A stretch of 64,000 bases of DNA, from contig JAXCGZ010017003.1 in NCBI GenBank assembly GCA_037179515.1, positions 142,501 to 206,500 on the forward strand, given 5' to 3'. The notes beneath the pieces are model-generated. The model made no database searches. It was not told the DNA's origin and saw nothing but the letters and a program-made list of their open reading frames with translations. Source of the stretch: Halocaridina rubra (taxonomy: Eukaryota; Arthropoda; Malacostraca; Decapoda; Atyidae). Each line of letters begins with the position of its first letter. Positions within the stretch are counted from its first letter, which is position 1. This document shows, one piece after another, positions 33,982 to 45,639 of the stretch. Both the position numbers and the translations under genes were made by a program.

Positions 33982-36152
33982 TTAGTGATACTTATCATAC
34001 CTGTCCTTAAAACTATGAATTGAGATAGCATTAACTACCTCCTCGCTTAGCGAATTCCAATTATCAACTACTCTTACACTGAAAAAGTATTTCCTTACAT
34101 CCTGCGAAGAAGTTTTCTTACGAAGCTTCAAACTATGACCTCTAGTTCTAGAGCCAGCCATATCAAAATATCGATCCCTATCCACTCTATCATTACCATG
34201 AAGGAATTTAAAGACTGTCACCATATCCCCCCCTCACTCTTCTAGCTTCGAGTGATGGTAAGTCTAATTCCCTCAGCCTCTCATCATAACTGAGATTGCG
34301 TATTTCTGGCACCAGTTTCGTGGCATGTCTTTGAACTTTTTCAAGCTTAGCTATGTGCTTTTTCAAGTGCGGATTCCAAAAGGGGGCTGCATATTCGAGT
34401 TTTGGCCTCACATAGGTTACATAAATATTTCTGAACATTTCCTTGTCCATGTGCCTGAAGGCTACCCTTACATTTGATAAGAATGCATATGCTCCCCTTA
34501 CTATGCCATTTATATGTATTTCTGGAGACAAATCTGCCAGTATGTTTACTCCTAGATCTCTCTCATTTTCTGTCTCTTGAAGTTGTACTCCAGCCACCGA
34601 GTAGTCAAGCTTGGGCCTTCTTGCACTTGTACCCATTCTCATTACCTTACATTTTGAAGTATTGAATTTCATTAGCCACTTTTCTGACCACTCATGCAGA
34701 TTATTTAGATCCTCCTGAAGTTCTCTACCATTGTTCTCGTTTTTTTACTTTCTTCACAATCTTTGCATCATCTGCAAACATATTCATGAATGAATTTACA
34801 GACTCTGGTACGTCATTTACTTATACAAGGAACAAAAGTGGCCCTAAATCTGAACCCTGTGGAACTCCACTACTAACTCTTCTCCATTCAGACACTGAGT
34901 GTCTTACTCTAACCCTCTGTTCCCTTCCTTCTAAGTAAGTTTTTATCCATTCCAAAACATTTCCACCTATTCTAGCCATTGATTGCAGCTACCTAATAAG
35001 TCTCCTATGTGGAACAGTGTCAAACGCTTTCTGGAAGTCTAGGAATATGCAATCTGCCCAGCCCTCTCTTTCCTGTAAGATTTGGCTTACCTCATCATAA
35101 AATTCTAATAAGTTTGTTACTGTTGATCTACCTTCTCTGAAGCCATGTTGCCTCACTGACAAAAAGTTGAAGGATTCCAAGTGAAGAGAGATATGTTTCC
35201 TTAGTGGTTTCTCCATAACTTTGCAAACTATGCTGGTCAAGGAAACTGGTCTATAGTTCAGAGCCGTATCCCTCCTTCCCTTTTTGAAGATAGGTATCAC
35301 ATTTGCTTGTTTCCAGCATCTTGGAATCTCCCCCGACTCCAGTAACTCCTTAAATATGATACTTAGTGCCACTGATATTGTGTTTGCGCATTTTTTAAGC
35401 ACATGAGGGGATATGTCATCGGGACCTGTAGCTTTATGAACCTCTAAATCCATCAGCGCTTTGCATACCTCTGTGGCTGTAAGGTTGATGTTCTCTAATA
35501 CCGGCCCTTGAGCTTCTATCACTGCAATCTGAGGGGGTGGGGTATTTTCTACTGTAAATACTGACTGAAACTCCTTGTTCAATTCTTTGCAGATCTCTTC
35601 ATCAGTCTCAGTGATGCTTCCATCCGCTCTCTTTAGCCTTAAAACCTGTTCTTTTACCTTCAGTTTTCCTCTGATAAAGCCGTGGAAAAGCTTGGGATTT
35701 TCCTTAGCCTTCCTGGTGATGTCCCTCTCATAATCTCTCTCTGCCTCTCTCCTTTTACTTAGGTAGTCATTTCTTGCTCTTTTGTAGGTTTTCCAGGCAT
35801 TTATGTTTTTTCTCCTCCTATACCTTTTCCAGCATTTGTCTCTCCATTTCTCTCTGGCATGAATTACACCTACTTTGGTGACAGGTATGCAGCAATCTAC
35901 TATCTTCCCATATTTCTCACAAAAGATGTCATACATTTCTTGTACAGATTTGTTGTAAAATAAGGTTCTCCAGTCAATAACTGCAAAAAGCTCATTCATT
36001 TTGATGTAATCTCCTTTCTGATAGTTCCTCCTCATGTCCTCAGTGCCTCTACTCTCAGGAAGAATATCTTCAATGATATACTCCATCAACAACACACAGT
36101 GGTCACTCTTTCCAATTGGTGGTTCATACTCAATTTTTTCAATATCCAACAC
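33982..36152 (-). pseudogene. CR1-A ORF2 (copy D), endonuclease end to C-terminus
   Basis: Open from MLDIEKIEYEPPIGKSDHCV (36152) for 387 codons through the linker and most of RT to FDTVPHRRLIR, where a TAG stop (about 34988) replaces a lysine codon. RT then continues (SSGVPQGSVL-like text is now SGVPQGSDLGPLLFLVYVND) with a frameshift in the A-run at about 34740. The C-terminus is open at 34672-34208 and 34224-33982, including the complete ending NWNSLSEEVVNAISIHSFKD, which copy C lacks. Confidence 0.85.
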
Positions 36153-36732
36153 ATTATCTGATCTTCTGTCATTATCTTCTTTATCTCCCCTTTGTCTGGA
36201 AGAACTCTGTAATGAAAATTTTTCTTCTCTTCTTCATTTCTTTCATCATTTAACCTTCTTGCCTCTTGCAACAAGTTTTTGATCTTTCCCATCTCTTCCT
36301 GTGTTCTGTATTGTCTAATGAACACTTCTTTGAATTCTTGAAGGTCTTTTAGACTTTTTTTTCTCAACAATATTTCCCTACATGTTTCCCCTCTCTCAAA
36401 GGTTACTTTTGTTGGTCTCGGCTTTCCTTCCCTCGAATATTTACCTAGTTGGTGTATGTTTACAATATCCTCAGGACCACATACTACTCCAAGCTTTCTT
36501 ATCAGGTCTACAACCCTAGCTTTATTTTCTTCAAGTCTCCCCTGCCATGTTGGCTCCTGGGACTCGCTTATGCCTGAGATTACCACTGTCTTCTCCTTAT
36601 CAAGTGCCTGTCTGATGAGTGGGTTTGCCCTTTCCATCACAACGTCTTTCATTTTTTCGATTACTGTCTCTTTATAGTCAACTGTTTGTATGTTTTCCAA
36701 TGCCACCACCTTTACAGCCTCTTTTACTGCCA
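36153..36732 (-). pseudogene. CR1-A ORF1 C-terminal part (copy D)
   Basis: Reads MAVKEAVKVVALENIQTVDY, VVISGISESQEPTWQGRLEE, IHQLGKYSREGKPRPTKV, LRKKSLKDLQEFKEVFIRQY and LPDKGEIKKIMTEDQ without interruption, where the copy at 19187-20263 has two indels; it serves as the reference for that frame. After MTEDQ the internal deletion leads out of frame into ORF2 (stop soon after). The coiled-coil N-terminus is missing by 5' truncation. Confidence 0.85.
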
Positions 36733-37015
36733 CGTCATCATCACATTCACGGTAAGTTTTCCTATCACTTTCATAAAAATTTACGTTGCTTGCTGTTATC
36801 TATAATGTTAAGGGTGTTTTCTTAACAGTGCAGGGAATGTTTATACAGTACGTAAACGAAAAAATAATTGTAAATGAGTATGTATGTCACGTCATCATCA
36901 CATTCACGGTAAGTTTTCCTATCACTTTCATATAAATTTACGCTTGCATGCTGATATCTATGAAGTTAAGGGTGGTATGTTAACAGTACAGGGACAGTTT
37001 ATACAGTGTAAACGT
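36733..37015. repeat. Second tandem repeat of Tigger-like element 1, right units
   Basis: Two more units (GGTAAGTTTTCCTATCAC at 36751 and GGTAAGTTTTCC at 36908, spacing 157), the continuation of 30762-31050 after the nested LINEs. Confidence 0.85.
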
Positions 37016-37139
37016 AAAAATATATTAAAATATCTATGTACATATAGGCTGATCCTACTTCGCGGATTTCCTGGTTCGCGCGCCGGGTCCCGGAACCGAA
37101 CTACCGCGATAAGTGAGGCAACACTGTAATAATAATAAT

Positions 37140-39646
37140 TGTTGGAAAGAGGTTGGTAAGTTTGTTTTACTAAGGGGATTTAGTATCTGAACTCAGTTAC
37201 AAGTTCACAGACATCTAAGGCTAATATTTACTTACACACCTACAAATACCACTACTCTGTTAAATGAAATTCAGAATTCAACTTTCTATTAATTTTGGAA
37301 TAGCATTAAAAATATAAGTTAATTTTGGAAAACTAGAACAAATTAAAAAATTCATATTCATGGATTGCAGCCTTGAATCCCGGAGATGCTGAGCATGACT
37401 TCGATTCCCAGCACCACAGATGGATGCCAAGACTTTAGGCTCAACTCGTTGATCACCTCTGTCACACAGGCAGAGTAGAATAAAGGACACTGCAATTTCA
37501 GAAACAGAAACAACACACCATTAATAATGGGAAAACTGAAGGCACGAGCACACAAACAATGAATTTCCAATATTATTCTACTGGATGAAAATATATTGGT
37601 GAGTCACAACTAAACAGAAATATTTACATTACCATAAGAGCATACAAAATCATTAATTATTTGCAGTCATTACCGTAAAACAATTTATTTACAATAAATT
37701 AAGAATCAGCGAGACAACTACAAGAATCTGCAAATAAAATAAACAATGGTAAGAGAATTAGAAATTATAATTACAATTAGAAGGTATACAATGATAGAAA
37801 AAATGAGACTACATTAGAAGAATATTATAACATATTTGTTAAATTGTGATTAAAAAGAATTGTTTGCAATGCTAATTGGGAAAAATTACTTATGAATTAT
37901 TTGCAACTTATATTTCAAAAAACTTTATTCTCAATAAATGAAGAATCAGCAAGATAAATACAGCATGTATTCATTAAATTTGTGGTTAAAAAGAAACGTT
38001 TGCAATGCCAACAGGGCAAAATTACTTATAAATTATATGCAATTTATAGCATAAAACACTTTTATTAAATTATTAGCTAACTGCAATTTCTATCGTAAAA
38101 CACTTTATTTTTGAGTATTGATATGAGACACTTTATTTACGATGATAGAAAAGGAGTGAAATGAAATTAGAATTAGTTAGAAGGGATAGATTTTTATGTG
38201 GTAATGAACAATCTTCTGAGGTCGAATATTTACCTGGGCAACCACAGTGAAAGATATTTCTTATCAATGTATATCAGTAGTAATTTCCAGGTTAAGGAAT
38301 GCAGTTTGCCAGATGAGATTCCAGTTAGGTAATCTGCAAAAGTGCACTTGTATGGGAATGGAACTGAGAAAAATTACTTAGGATCTGACCAGTTACGGAT
38401 TTAACAAGTTTCTCGAATTCCAAACGAGATTTACCTTCAACTATCTCTCACCTTATTTATTCTCAGATGAATTCCTGTGAAGACACCCTTAAGACTGCTC
38501 GCACAAAAGAAATTTGGAAAAAGCGTGATTGCTGAGGCGAAATCTTGCCTCTGTGATTTTTGGCCGCCAATTGAGAGTGATCAAGACTCCCTCTTGGTGA
38601 CGTTATCATTCTGAAAGGCTGTAGGGTTTATCGAGAACTATAATTCATCCCCCAATGATTTTTTTTACTATAGTGGTGGTCCCTGGCAGGCAATTATGGC
38701 ACAGATGCAAGGGAGAGACAGTATTTTAGGTGAAACAAGAGGAAGCAAGAGAAACAAGAAATAATTATGGGCAAAATAGATTACTGGTTGCTATCTGCAG
38801 AGCATTCTTTGCGTTACAGGAAAAGTATTTTAATAATCAAATAGTTAAGAAGCTACTGAAATGTATCTAGACCGGCTAATAGCATATCAGCAAGGTCAAA
38901 TTTATAACAAAATTTATCAGCAAGAGCACTTTATATAATAGAACAAAATTTATCAGCAAAAGCAATTTTGTAATAAAAAAAATTACTTAACGTATCTAAC
39001 AGACTCGCTAGGATTATGGCATCATACATGAGAGAAAAGCGGAGAACAGAGATTTAGGAGGGAGATTTATATATTGGGACAGGGCAAACTTTCTACACAT
39101 ACAAGAATATTGAATAAAATATATATTCAGATTTAGTTAGGTTTTTAGCACTACGAATTGCAAATAATTAATAAAGGTATCTATAATGACGGAATTTTAA
39201 CTATTCAAATAATAAAGAAGCTACTGAACTGTATCTAGACAGGCTAATGAGATATAAGTAGGGTCAAGTATATAACAAAATTATCAGCAAGAACAATTCT
39301 TATAATATAACAAAATTTATCAGCAAATTATAAGAAAATTGCGTAAAGAACATATGTACAAGATACGTCATTATTACGTCATTAGTACGTCATCACTACA
39401 CGAGAGAAAAGCAGAGAACAGAGAAATAGTAGGGAGAGTTTTATATTGGAATCATGCTTTCTACATGTACAATTATATTAAACAAGATATATTTAAAATT
39501 AGCTTAAATAAATTGCAAATAATCATAATCTGCAGAGTAAGAATTATTTTAGTAAGAAAAGAAAAGACAGTTAAGAGTTACTAAATTAACTAATAAAGCA
39601 TCTACTACAGCCTCTGATGACTTTGAGCAAAACACTCTGTCACAAA
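37140..39646 (-). repeat. 3' LTR of Gmr1-type copy 1 (about 2.5 kb)
   Basis: Homologous to 50096-52176 and to 56192-58137. On the plus strand it starts TGTTGGAAAG and ends CTCTGTCACA. It is longer than its partner because a segment of about 350 bp (compare 38826-39180 with 39190-39540) is duplicated, and it also has the CTATAGTGGTGGTCCC text that the 5' LTR lacks. The flank is the end of the (AAT)n array. Confidence 0.85.
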
Positions 39647-39658
39647 GGCCCTTTCTAG
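39647..39658 (-). promoter_or_regulatory. Polypurine tract of Gmr1-type copy 1
   Basis: Minus strand AGAAAGGGCCTT directly before the 3' LTR; the same text lies at 58138-58149 in copy 2. Confidence 0.6.
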
Positions 39659-40351
39659 AGAATACTTAATTAATAAAATTCTACTACAGAAGGCGAAAAG
39701 AGACAAAAGAAGTTATGGTGACTTCAGTGTTATTATGAGGGATGAGAGATCCTTTCAAGGAAACGAACTAATGAAAAAAAAACGAATCCACCACTGGAAC
39801 ATATATTACCAGTAAAGTGAACAATTCATATTAAGTAACATTAAATGACATACAAAACATAAAAGGAATGTGATCAAATTTAAATTTCAAGAAAATTAAA
39901 ATCACAATTAAATATCTGAGAATATCAATATTTAAGTTTAAGAACTCTTCACATGCAATAACGCAATAAAATAATATACAAAAAAGAATACAATATACGT
40001 AAAAGAAAAATGTTGAACCAAGTCGTCATTAAACAGTGGCGACTGGATTTAAAACAGCTTCATCTATGCAACACTAAATTAAAAGTTTCCTCCATTTTCT
40101 GGCTTTCAGAGTCCCACAAAGGGAAATATAAAACTACTATCAAAGTTATATTCTTCATCTTCTTCTTCCATAAGGAATAATGTTAATACACATGGATGTG
40201 TTCCACAAGGGTTATGAACACGCTATACTAAATATAAACCCATTTTACACTTACATGACTGAAATACGTATGTAAGCTAAAATAAACACGTACAGTATTA
40301 GAGACCTAAAAGATAAACATTAAAATAAACAACACATCAGAGAAGTAATCT
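39659..40351 (-). other. 3' untranslated region of Gmr1-type copy 1
   Basis: Non-coding, AT-rich, homologous to 58150-58773 of copy 2 (shared TCCACCACTGGAACATAT and CAGAGTCCCACAAAGGGAAA). Confidence 0.7.
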
Positions 40352-40822
40352 TTACAGGCTAGTTAAACTGAGGCTAACAGCACCAGCTTCCTCATTTGAG
40401 GGTAACGACCGTCGACTTAGTAGATCAGCAAAGTCATTATCCTTTCCATCAACAATTTGGGTAGTGAATTTGAAAAGATTCAGATAAAGTGCCCACTTTT
40501 TCAGGCGAGGATTCAGCTTGTTTGCAGTCTGTAAATATAGGAGCGAACGGTGGTCGGTTCTCCATGTAAAATGTCGGTCAAACAGATGGACTTCAAATTT
40601 CTTTATGGCCCAGTATGCGGCAAGAGCTTCCTTCACCACAGTGGAGTCATTCCATTCTGCAGGGCGAAGTCTGTAGTTTGCATATCGCACTGGAGCTACT
40701 TCAGCTGAGTTGTCTGACTGGGCTTGCAGGAGCATGGTACCCATGCCTTCGTCTGAGGCATCGGTCTGCAATATAAAGGAAAAATCGGGGTTTACTGGTT
40801 GTAATACTGGCTCATCCGTCAA
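40352..40822 (-). pseudogene. RNase H of Gmr1-type copy 1
   Basis: RNase H of the Ty3/gypsy reverse transcriptase, degrading the RNA strand. Motifs: FSFILQTDASDEGMGTMLLQ (first Asp), EALAAYWAIKKFEVHLF (Glu), WRTDHRSLLYLQ (Asp) and NDFADLLSRR. The frame is open for 156 codons to the stop at 40352. It is cut from RT by a stop at about 40825 (TGA for an arginine codon of copy 2). Confidence 0.85.
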
Positions 40823-41597
40823 TGCTTCTCAGAGCTTAAAAAATGTTCTCCCCGCCTCATCTGTCCATTGAACAGGGTAGGTTTTACCTCGTTTTGAGGA
40901 GGTCATTTGCTGCAAAGGGACAACGATACTATTAAAGTATGGAATGATCTGTTGGTAGTAGCAAACACTACCCAGGAATGATCTCAGTTAAGTGACAGTA
41001 GCTTGTATCTTGGCCACTTGGTCTCCGACCAAGTGGCCAAGATACAGCAATTGTTTGAAACCAATCTCGCATTTTGGGGGCTTTAAATTAACTCCATGCT
41101 GTTTCAGACAAGCAAGAACTCTGTGAAAAGTCACAAGGTGTGATGACCAATCCTGAGAATGCACCTGGATGTCGTCTATTAAGCATGAAACATAGTCAAG
41201 GTCCTGCAGTACTGTCTTCATGAGTTGGTTGAAGCAGCCAGGGGAATTCACCACACCAAAAGGCATGACCGTGAACTGGTACAGACCGTACCTTGTGGAA
41301 AAGGCTGTTAAAGGCTTGGTAGTCTTGCTCAGCGGGACTTGCAAAAATCCACTGGCCAGATCCAATTTGGATAGGTAGCGGGCTTGGGAGAGTAACGAGA
41401 AAATATGCTCGGTGTTGGCAGTTGGCTCTCCATCAAAGCTGGTACGGGAGTTAAGCTTACGACAGTTGAGACAGAACCTGTGACTGCCATCTCACTTACG
41501 CACTGCCAGTACTGGCAAACATCAAGGCAAAATGCTCTTTTCAACTATTCCAAGGTGGACTCAAGTGTCAAGATCTTCCTTCATCTGTACGGGCAAC
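40823..41597 (-). pseudogene. Reverse transcriptase of Gmr1-type copy 1, main part
   Basis: RT palm. MDLASGFLQVPLSKTTKPL, TAFSTRYGLYQFTVMPFGV, LQDLDYVSCLIDDIQVHSQD (catalytic LIDD) and GFKQLLYLGHLVGDQVAK are in one frame (41365-40988). The N-terminal CRKLNSRT-like part lies in another frame (41544-41329). It lacks about 45 bp around 41005-41035 compared with copy 2 (IMSPLHDRVQAIKDM missing). The N-terminus continues at 45661 on the other side of the LINE. Confidence 0.85.
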
Positions 41598-41629
41598 AGG
41601 TGAGGAATTTTTTATTTCCTTGATGTTCT

Positions 41630-41810
41630 CCCTTGAGGGTGAGCGGACCTTCCCTTGTGGACCGCAGGTGGGATAAGATTTTGTTGATTGTAGGTGGTAT
41701 TCACTCTTGAGGGAGAATGGGCTTTCCTATTTGGTGCGGAGGTGGGGTGAAATCTGGTTATTGTTGGTAGTATTCACTCTTGAGGGTGATCGGACTTTCC
41801 TATTTTGGCC
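41630..41810 (-). repeat. 74-bp tandem repeat in the LINE 3' UTR
   Basis: Two and a half units starting CTTGAGGGWGA at about 41630, 41705 and 41779 (plus strand), each continuing through TTCCTATTTTGG-like and GGTAGTATTCACT text. Spacing 74-75 bp. Copy 1 at 12700-12779 does not have it. Confidence 0.75.
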
Positions 41811-41999
41811 CAAGGGTGAGGTTGTGCAAAACTGTAAAGATAATGGAAAACATAAGTGTTCAATTGAGGATTATTAGTTTACATCAAACAAGTTTAATGA
41901 ATTCCTGTTTTGGTGGTGAGAGAGAGTTATTACATGGTTATCTTGGTGGAGGGTATTGACTGATGATATTTAATAGACTGTTCATGTAGTTGTTTGTTG

Positions 42000-43497
42000 C
42001 TAATCTGATTATGGAGCTAGCAACATGAAGGGCATTTGGATCTTCGCTGGATGTTGCGGGGGCACCAGTTTTCCGTCAAATTTCTGAAAAGGAATCACAT
42101 TCGAGGATGTAGTGGAGCAGTGGATGTGGTGAGGCTACCTGGCAAAAGGTGCATTCCCTGATGATATCATCCACTATTCGCCAGGTGCACTTGTACCCGA
42201 GTCTCAGACGGTATACATTGACCGCTGTGCTTCATCGAAGGTTCTTAGGCAGGGTGATTTGCTGAAGATCATTGGTGGATTTGTACCACCAGGTGGAGGG
42301 GGAGCCAATGTCTATGCACAGGTTGTGCTTACTTATTAAGGCATTCAGGAGTGACTTGGTGGCTTAGATTTTTATCTGTTGAATCCCAGGAGGCAGAGAT
42401 ATTTGGATTTCTGCTCTAAGAGTAGCTTGTTTGGCGGCTTGAGCAGCTTCCTCATATCCCTTGATGCCGACATGGCTGGGAATCCAGGCATGAGTGATGG
42501 CTTTTCCAAGGCTGGTTGTCCTGTGGTAGTGGCTGAGGATGGTGGTGATGATACGTACATTGTCTCTTAGGAGTGGCTTCTTGATGGCCTGTAAGGCGCC
42601 TTTAGAGTCAGAGAGAATTAGGGCATGGTCAGCTCCTTGCTGGATGAAGAAGTCGAGGGCGTTGGCTATGGCAACAAGCTCAGTCTGGAGCAATGAGGAG
42701 TTTGACATTCTCCAGGATAGGACGTGGTTTCCAGTGGTGAAGGCGGCGGCTGAGGCTCCAGTTTCTTGATTTACTGAACCGTCAGTGTAGTAGACTTGAG
42801 AGTTCGGCCTGCTCCAGCTCTGAATTTTGTCCTTGTTTATGTTTTTAGGGATAAGCGGGTTTACCAAGCTTTTGGGGTTGTCAGGGAGCTCGATCTTTAT
42901 GTCGAGTGGTTGGTCATTCCATGGGGGTGGGCATCTGTATTCAGGAAGCGGAGTGTCCTGTACCTTGGCTAGGATGCTCTCCCTGACTGGCAGTGCTTGC
43001 AGGCTAGCGCAGACCTTGGCCGCCCAGGTTCTAGGATGGTGGTTGGGGTGGCTATTGAGGGCTAGATGGAGATTTGTGCCAGCGAGGCATCTATTTTGGG
43101 CAGTGGTGGTTTTGGTCACAAAGAGGGTCAGTCTTTGCTGAGCTCTGAGTTTGAGTGGCATTAGTCCCGATTCCATCCGTATGTTTTCTCTCTTGGTCCA
43201 CATGGGGGCTCCTAGCATAGTATGAATGGCATTGTTTTGAATTACTTCTATCTTGTCCCACTGTTGGTCTTTTAGTAGCCAGAGTGTGGGACATGCATAG
43301 TCTATGAGGCTGCGTATGGCTTGTACATAGAAGCTTCTGAGGACATTAAATGATGCACCATCGTAGAGGCCCGACATCCGACGAAGGATCGTTTGTCGCT
43401 GGTTGCACTTGTCGCGCAAGTGTTGAATGTCAGGTCTAAAGGTAAGTTTGCCATCGATGATTACACCCAGGTATTGGTGCTTGGTAACCCAGTCCAC
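42000..43497 (-). pseudogene. LINE post-RT region, RNase H and zinc motif
   Basis: Open for 377 codons (43497-42364): HQYLGVIIDGKLTFRPDIQH, YVQAIRSLIDYACPTLWLLK, GAPMWTKRENIRMESGLMPL, then RNase H with YYTDGSVNQETGASAA (Asp), LLQTELVAIANALDFF (Glu), ALILSDSKGALQAIKK (Asp) and HAWIPSHVGIKGYEEAAQAA, where the usual final Asp context is altered. After the frame break at 42364 the zinc motif CTFCQVASPHPLLHYILEC (C-x2-C-x9-H-x4-C) is at about 42130-42190, and the protein ends ISQYPPPR at about 42010. Confidence 0.85.
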
Positions 43498-43499
43498 GG

Positions 43500-44720
43500 G
43501 CTCATTACCTATGACCAGATTAGTGTCTGGTCTCTACTGGTGGATGGGAAGGGCCTTGGTTTTGCGGGCATTGATTTTAACTCCGAGGGAGATGGAGGTT
43601 TGGTGAATCTTGGTGAGGCAGTGCTGTGTCTTGTTAGAGCTTCTGTCACCTATTGTGACAAGGGCAAAGTCATCGCATAATTAAAGAGTTTGGCTCCATG
43701 TGATAGTGCGATGTCCATGAGTTTTTCCATGAGACAATTAAAGAGGAAGGGGCTAAGGATTCCACCTTGGGGGGTCCCAATTTTGTGGTTTTTGTAGGTG
43801 GACTAGTGCCATGTACTTTGACTCGTGCACTACGGTTTTGTAGACTCTGCTTGATCCATGAGAGAAGGTTACCTTTGATCTGCTTTGAAACAAGAGCTGA
43901 TAGTATCGCTGGCACATTCGCTAGTGCAAAGGCCTTCTCTAGGTCTAGAAAAACTATGTATCCATGGCAGGTGTTGATAAATGATAGCATGGAGGCTATG
44001 CATTCTGAGGTGCCTAAGCCAGGCTGGTAGGCAAACATGTTTTCTGGGAAGGGTGGGCATTTCCAGCGGACTCTGTTAAGTACCATCTTTTCTGCCGTCT
44101 TGCTCAGGCAGCTTAGGAGGGAGATGGGGCTAGGGTTGTCAGGGTCCTGAGGTTTTGGGATGGGCTGAATGTCTGCTCTGTTCCATGAGGCTGGTCTGAT
44201 TCTTTGTGTGTATGTTTAGTTGATCAGAGAGAGCAGAGCAAGCTCCCCTTGGGGCCCCATATTTTGAATCATTGTGTATGTGATTCTATCAGCACCTGGG
44301 GCTGTGTTCTTAGAGATTTATGTTACTCTTAGTAGCTCAGTAAGAGAGAATGGGGCATCTGTTTCGTCTTCAGTGTTGATGGCCTCTTGTATTTCTTCCC
44401 ATCTTGCTTTGGTGAGGTCCTGAAGAGTTATACTGGTGGTGATGGGGAGCTGGTTGGAGCTTGCTCTATCCGCGAATTTGACGGAGAGTTCTTCTGCTGC
44501 CCTACTAGGATCCCTGTGGAGGATGATTTTAGGAGGTTTACCTTTAGCAAAGGAGTTAATGCTCCTCCACATCTGGCCCATAGAGGTGTGAGCATCTAGG
44601 GTGGAACACCACTCTAGCCATTTTTTCCTCTTAATGTTGTGTGTTTCTTCATGGACATGTTCTTTGACTGCCTGGAGAGTGCGGTAGGAGTCTTCAGTGC
44701 GACGTTTCCTGTGCATTTTC
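43500..44720 (-). pseudogene. LINE linker and reverse transcriptase relic
   Basis: Linker KKWLEWCSTLDAHTSMGQMW and FADRASSNQLP (44716-44318), then RT: NTAPGADRITYTMIQNMG, MVLNRVRWKCPPFPENMFAY, IVFLDLEKAFALANVPAI (44086-43670), and after a frameshift near 43790 the YADDFALVTIGD catalytic box at about 43660-43690. The thumb reaches the open frame that starts at 43497. Confidence 0.8.
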
Positions 44721-44949
44721 CGGATGACGTTGAGCCGGTGATGGAGTTCTTTAACTCTGTCACAGTAGTACCATCTGTCCCAATGAGTGGTGTGTTGTGG
44801 TTTACAGAGGGGGATGGAGGAGTTTGCTGCAGCTTGCAGGGCATTGACTAGCTCGGCCTCTGCTTGGTCGATGTCTTTGGATGGTGTGTAGGCAGAAAAC
44901 CAATTGCTGAGGTGCTCCTGGAATCAGCCTCAGTCGGCCTTCTTGAAAT

Positions 44950-45639
44950 TCCATCAAGGGGGAGGAGCAGGGATTTGGAAGATTTCAGGAATTGGCAGCG
45001 TGAGATGGATCCCGTAGTGGTCGCTTGTGTCCAGGGGATGAACTCTCCATGTGGCGTCTTGCTTTAGGGAGTTGGAGACAAAGGTGAGGTTCAGTATTCC
45101 ACCTCTGTCATGAGTTGGCTCATGATTGTTGAGAAGGGAGACGTCTTCTTGGTCGTCCAGCAGGCTCGTAAATGTGTCTGCCTGCAGCACAGGGGCGCTC
45201 ATACATGAATCTTGGATGGTGCGCGTTGAAGCCGCCTCCTATTACCAAGTCACGATGACTGGCTAGCCTGAAGAGGGTAGTCAGGTCTAAACCACCATCG
45301 TGTTGTCTGTAAATGTTGTACAGATCTATGCAGCTGCCCTGAAGTTTGATGTTAACAGCAAGGACGTTGACATCTTCGCCACAGTAGACCGGTCGAGTTA
45401 CTTCCTTGGCTAATAGGTTTTTCCTGATGAAGGTGGCACTGCCTCTGTTCTCCCCTGGAGACCAGTTCAGGTAGAATCCTTTGTATCCTGAGATTTTTGG
45501 ACTGTTTTACTCTGTGCACAGGGTATCTTGAGCCCTGATGACATCTATGTTGTCATCCTTGGCAATGCCTTCAAGATGTTGTACCTTGTGTCTGAGACCT
45601 TGGGCATTCCAGTTTAGGGTCCCGAGATTAGACATCTTG
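44950..45639 (-). pseudogene. LINE endonuclease domain relic
   Basis: Begins MSNLGTLNWNAQGLRHKVQ at the very 5' end of the insertion, then DNIDVIRAQDTLCTE (the catalytic Glu region), a stop, FIRKNLLAKEVTRPV, NIYRQHDGGLDL and IGGGFNAHHPRFM. The last should be GGDFNAHHP, so the catalytic Asp has become Gly. HPLDTSDHYGIHLTLP closes the domain. Several stops and a frameshift are present. Confidence 0.8.

Larger units (their letters stand above)
33891..36732 (-). mobile_element. CR1-A LINE copy D, 5'-truncated, with internal deletion
   Basis: Minus-strand copy from the tail repeat (33891-33920, two units) through ORF2 to part of ORF1, ending at GTGGCAGTAAAAGAGGCTG inside ORF1 at about 36732. Between ORF1 and ORF2 about 636 bp are missing relative to 20246-20880; the junction (about 36158-36160) has a 3-base overlap, CAG. 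This removes most of the endonuclease, so the copy could not have moved on its own after the deletion. Confidence 0.9.
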
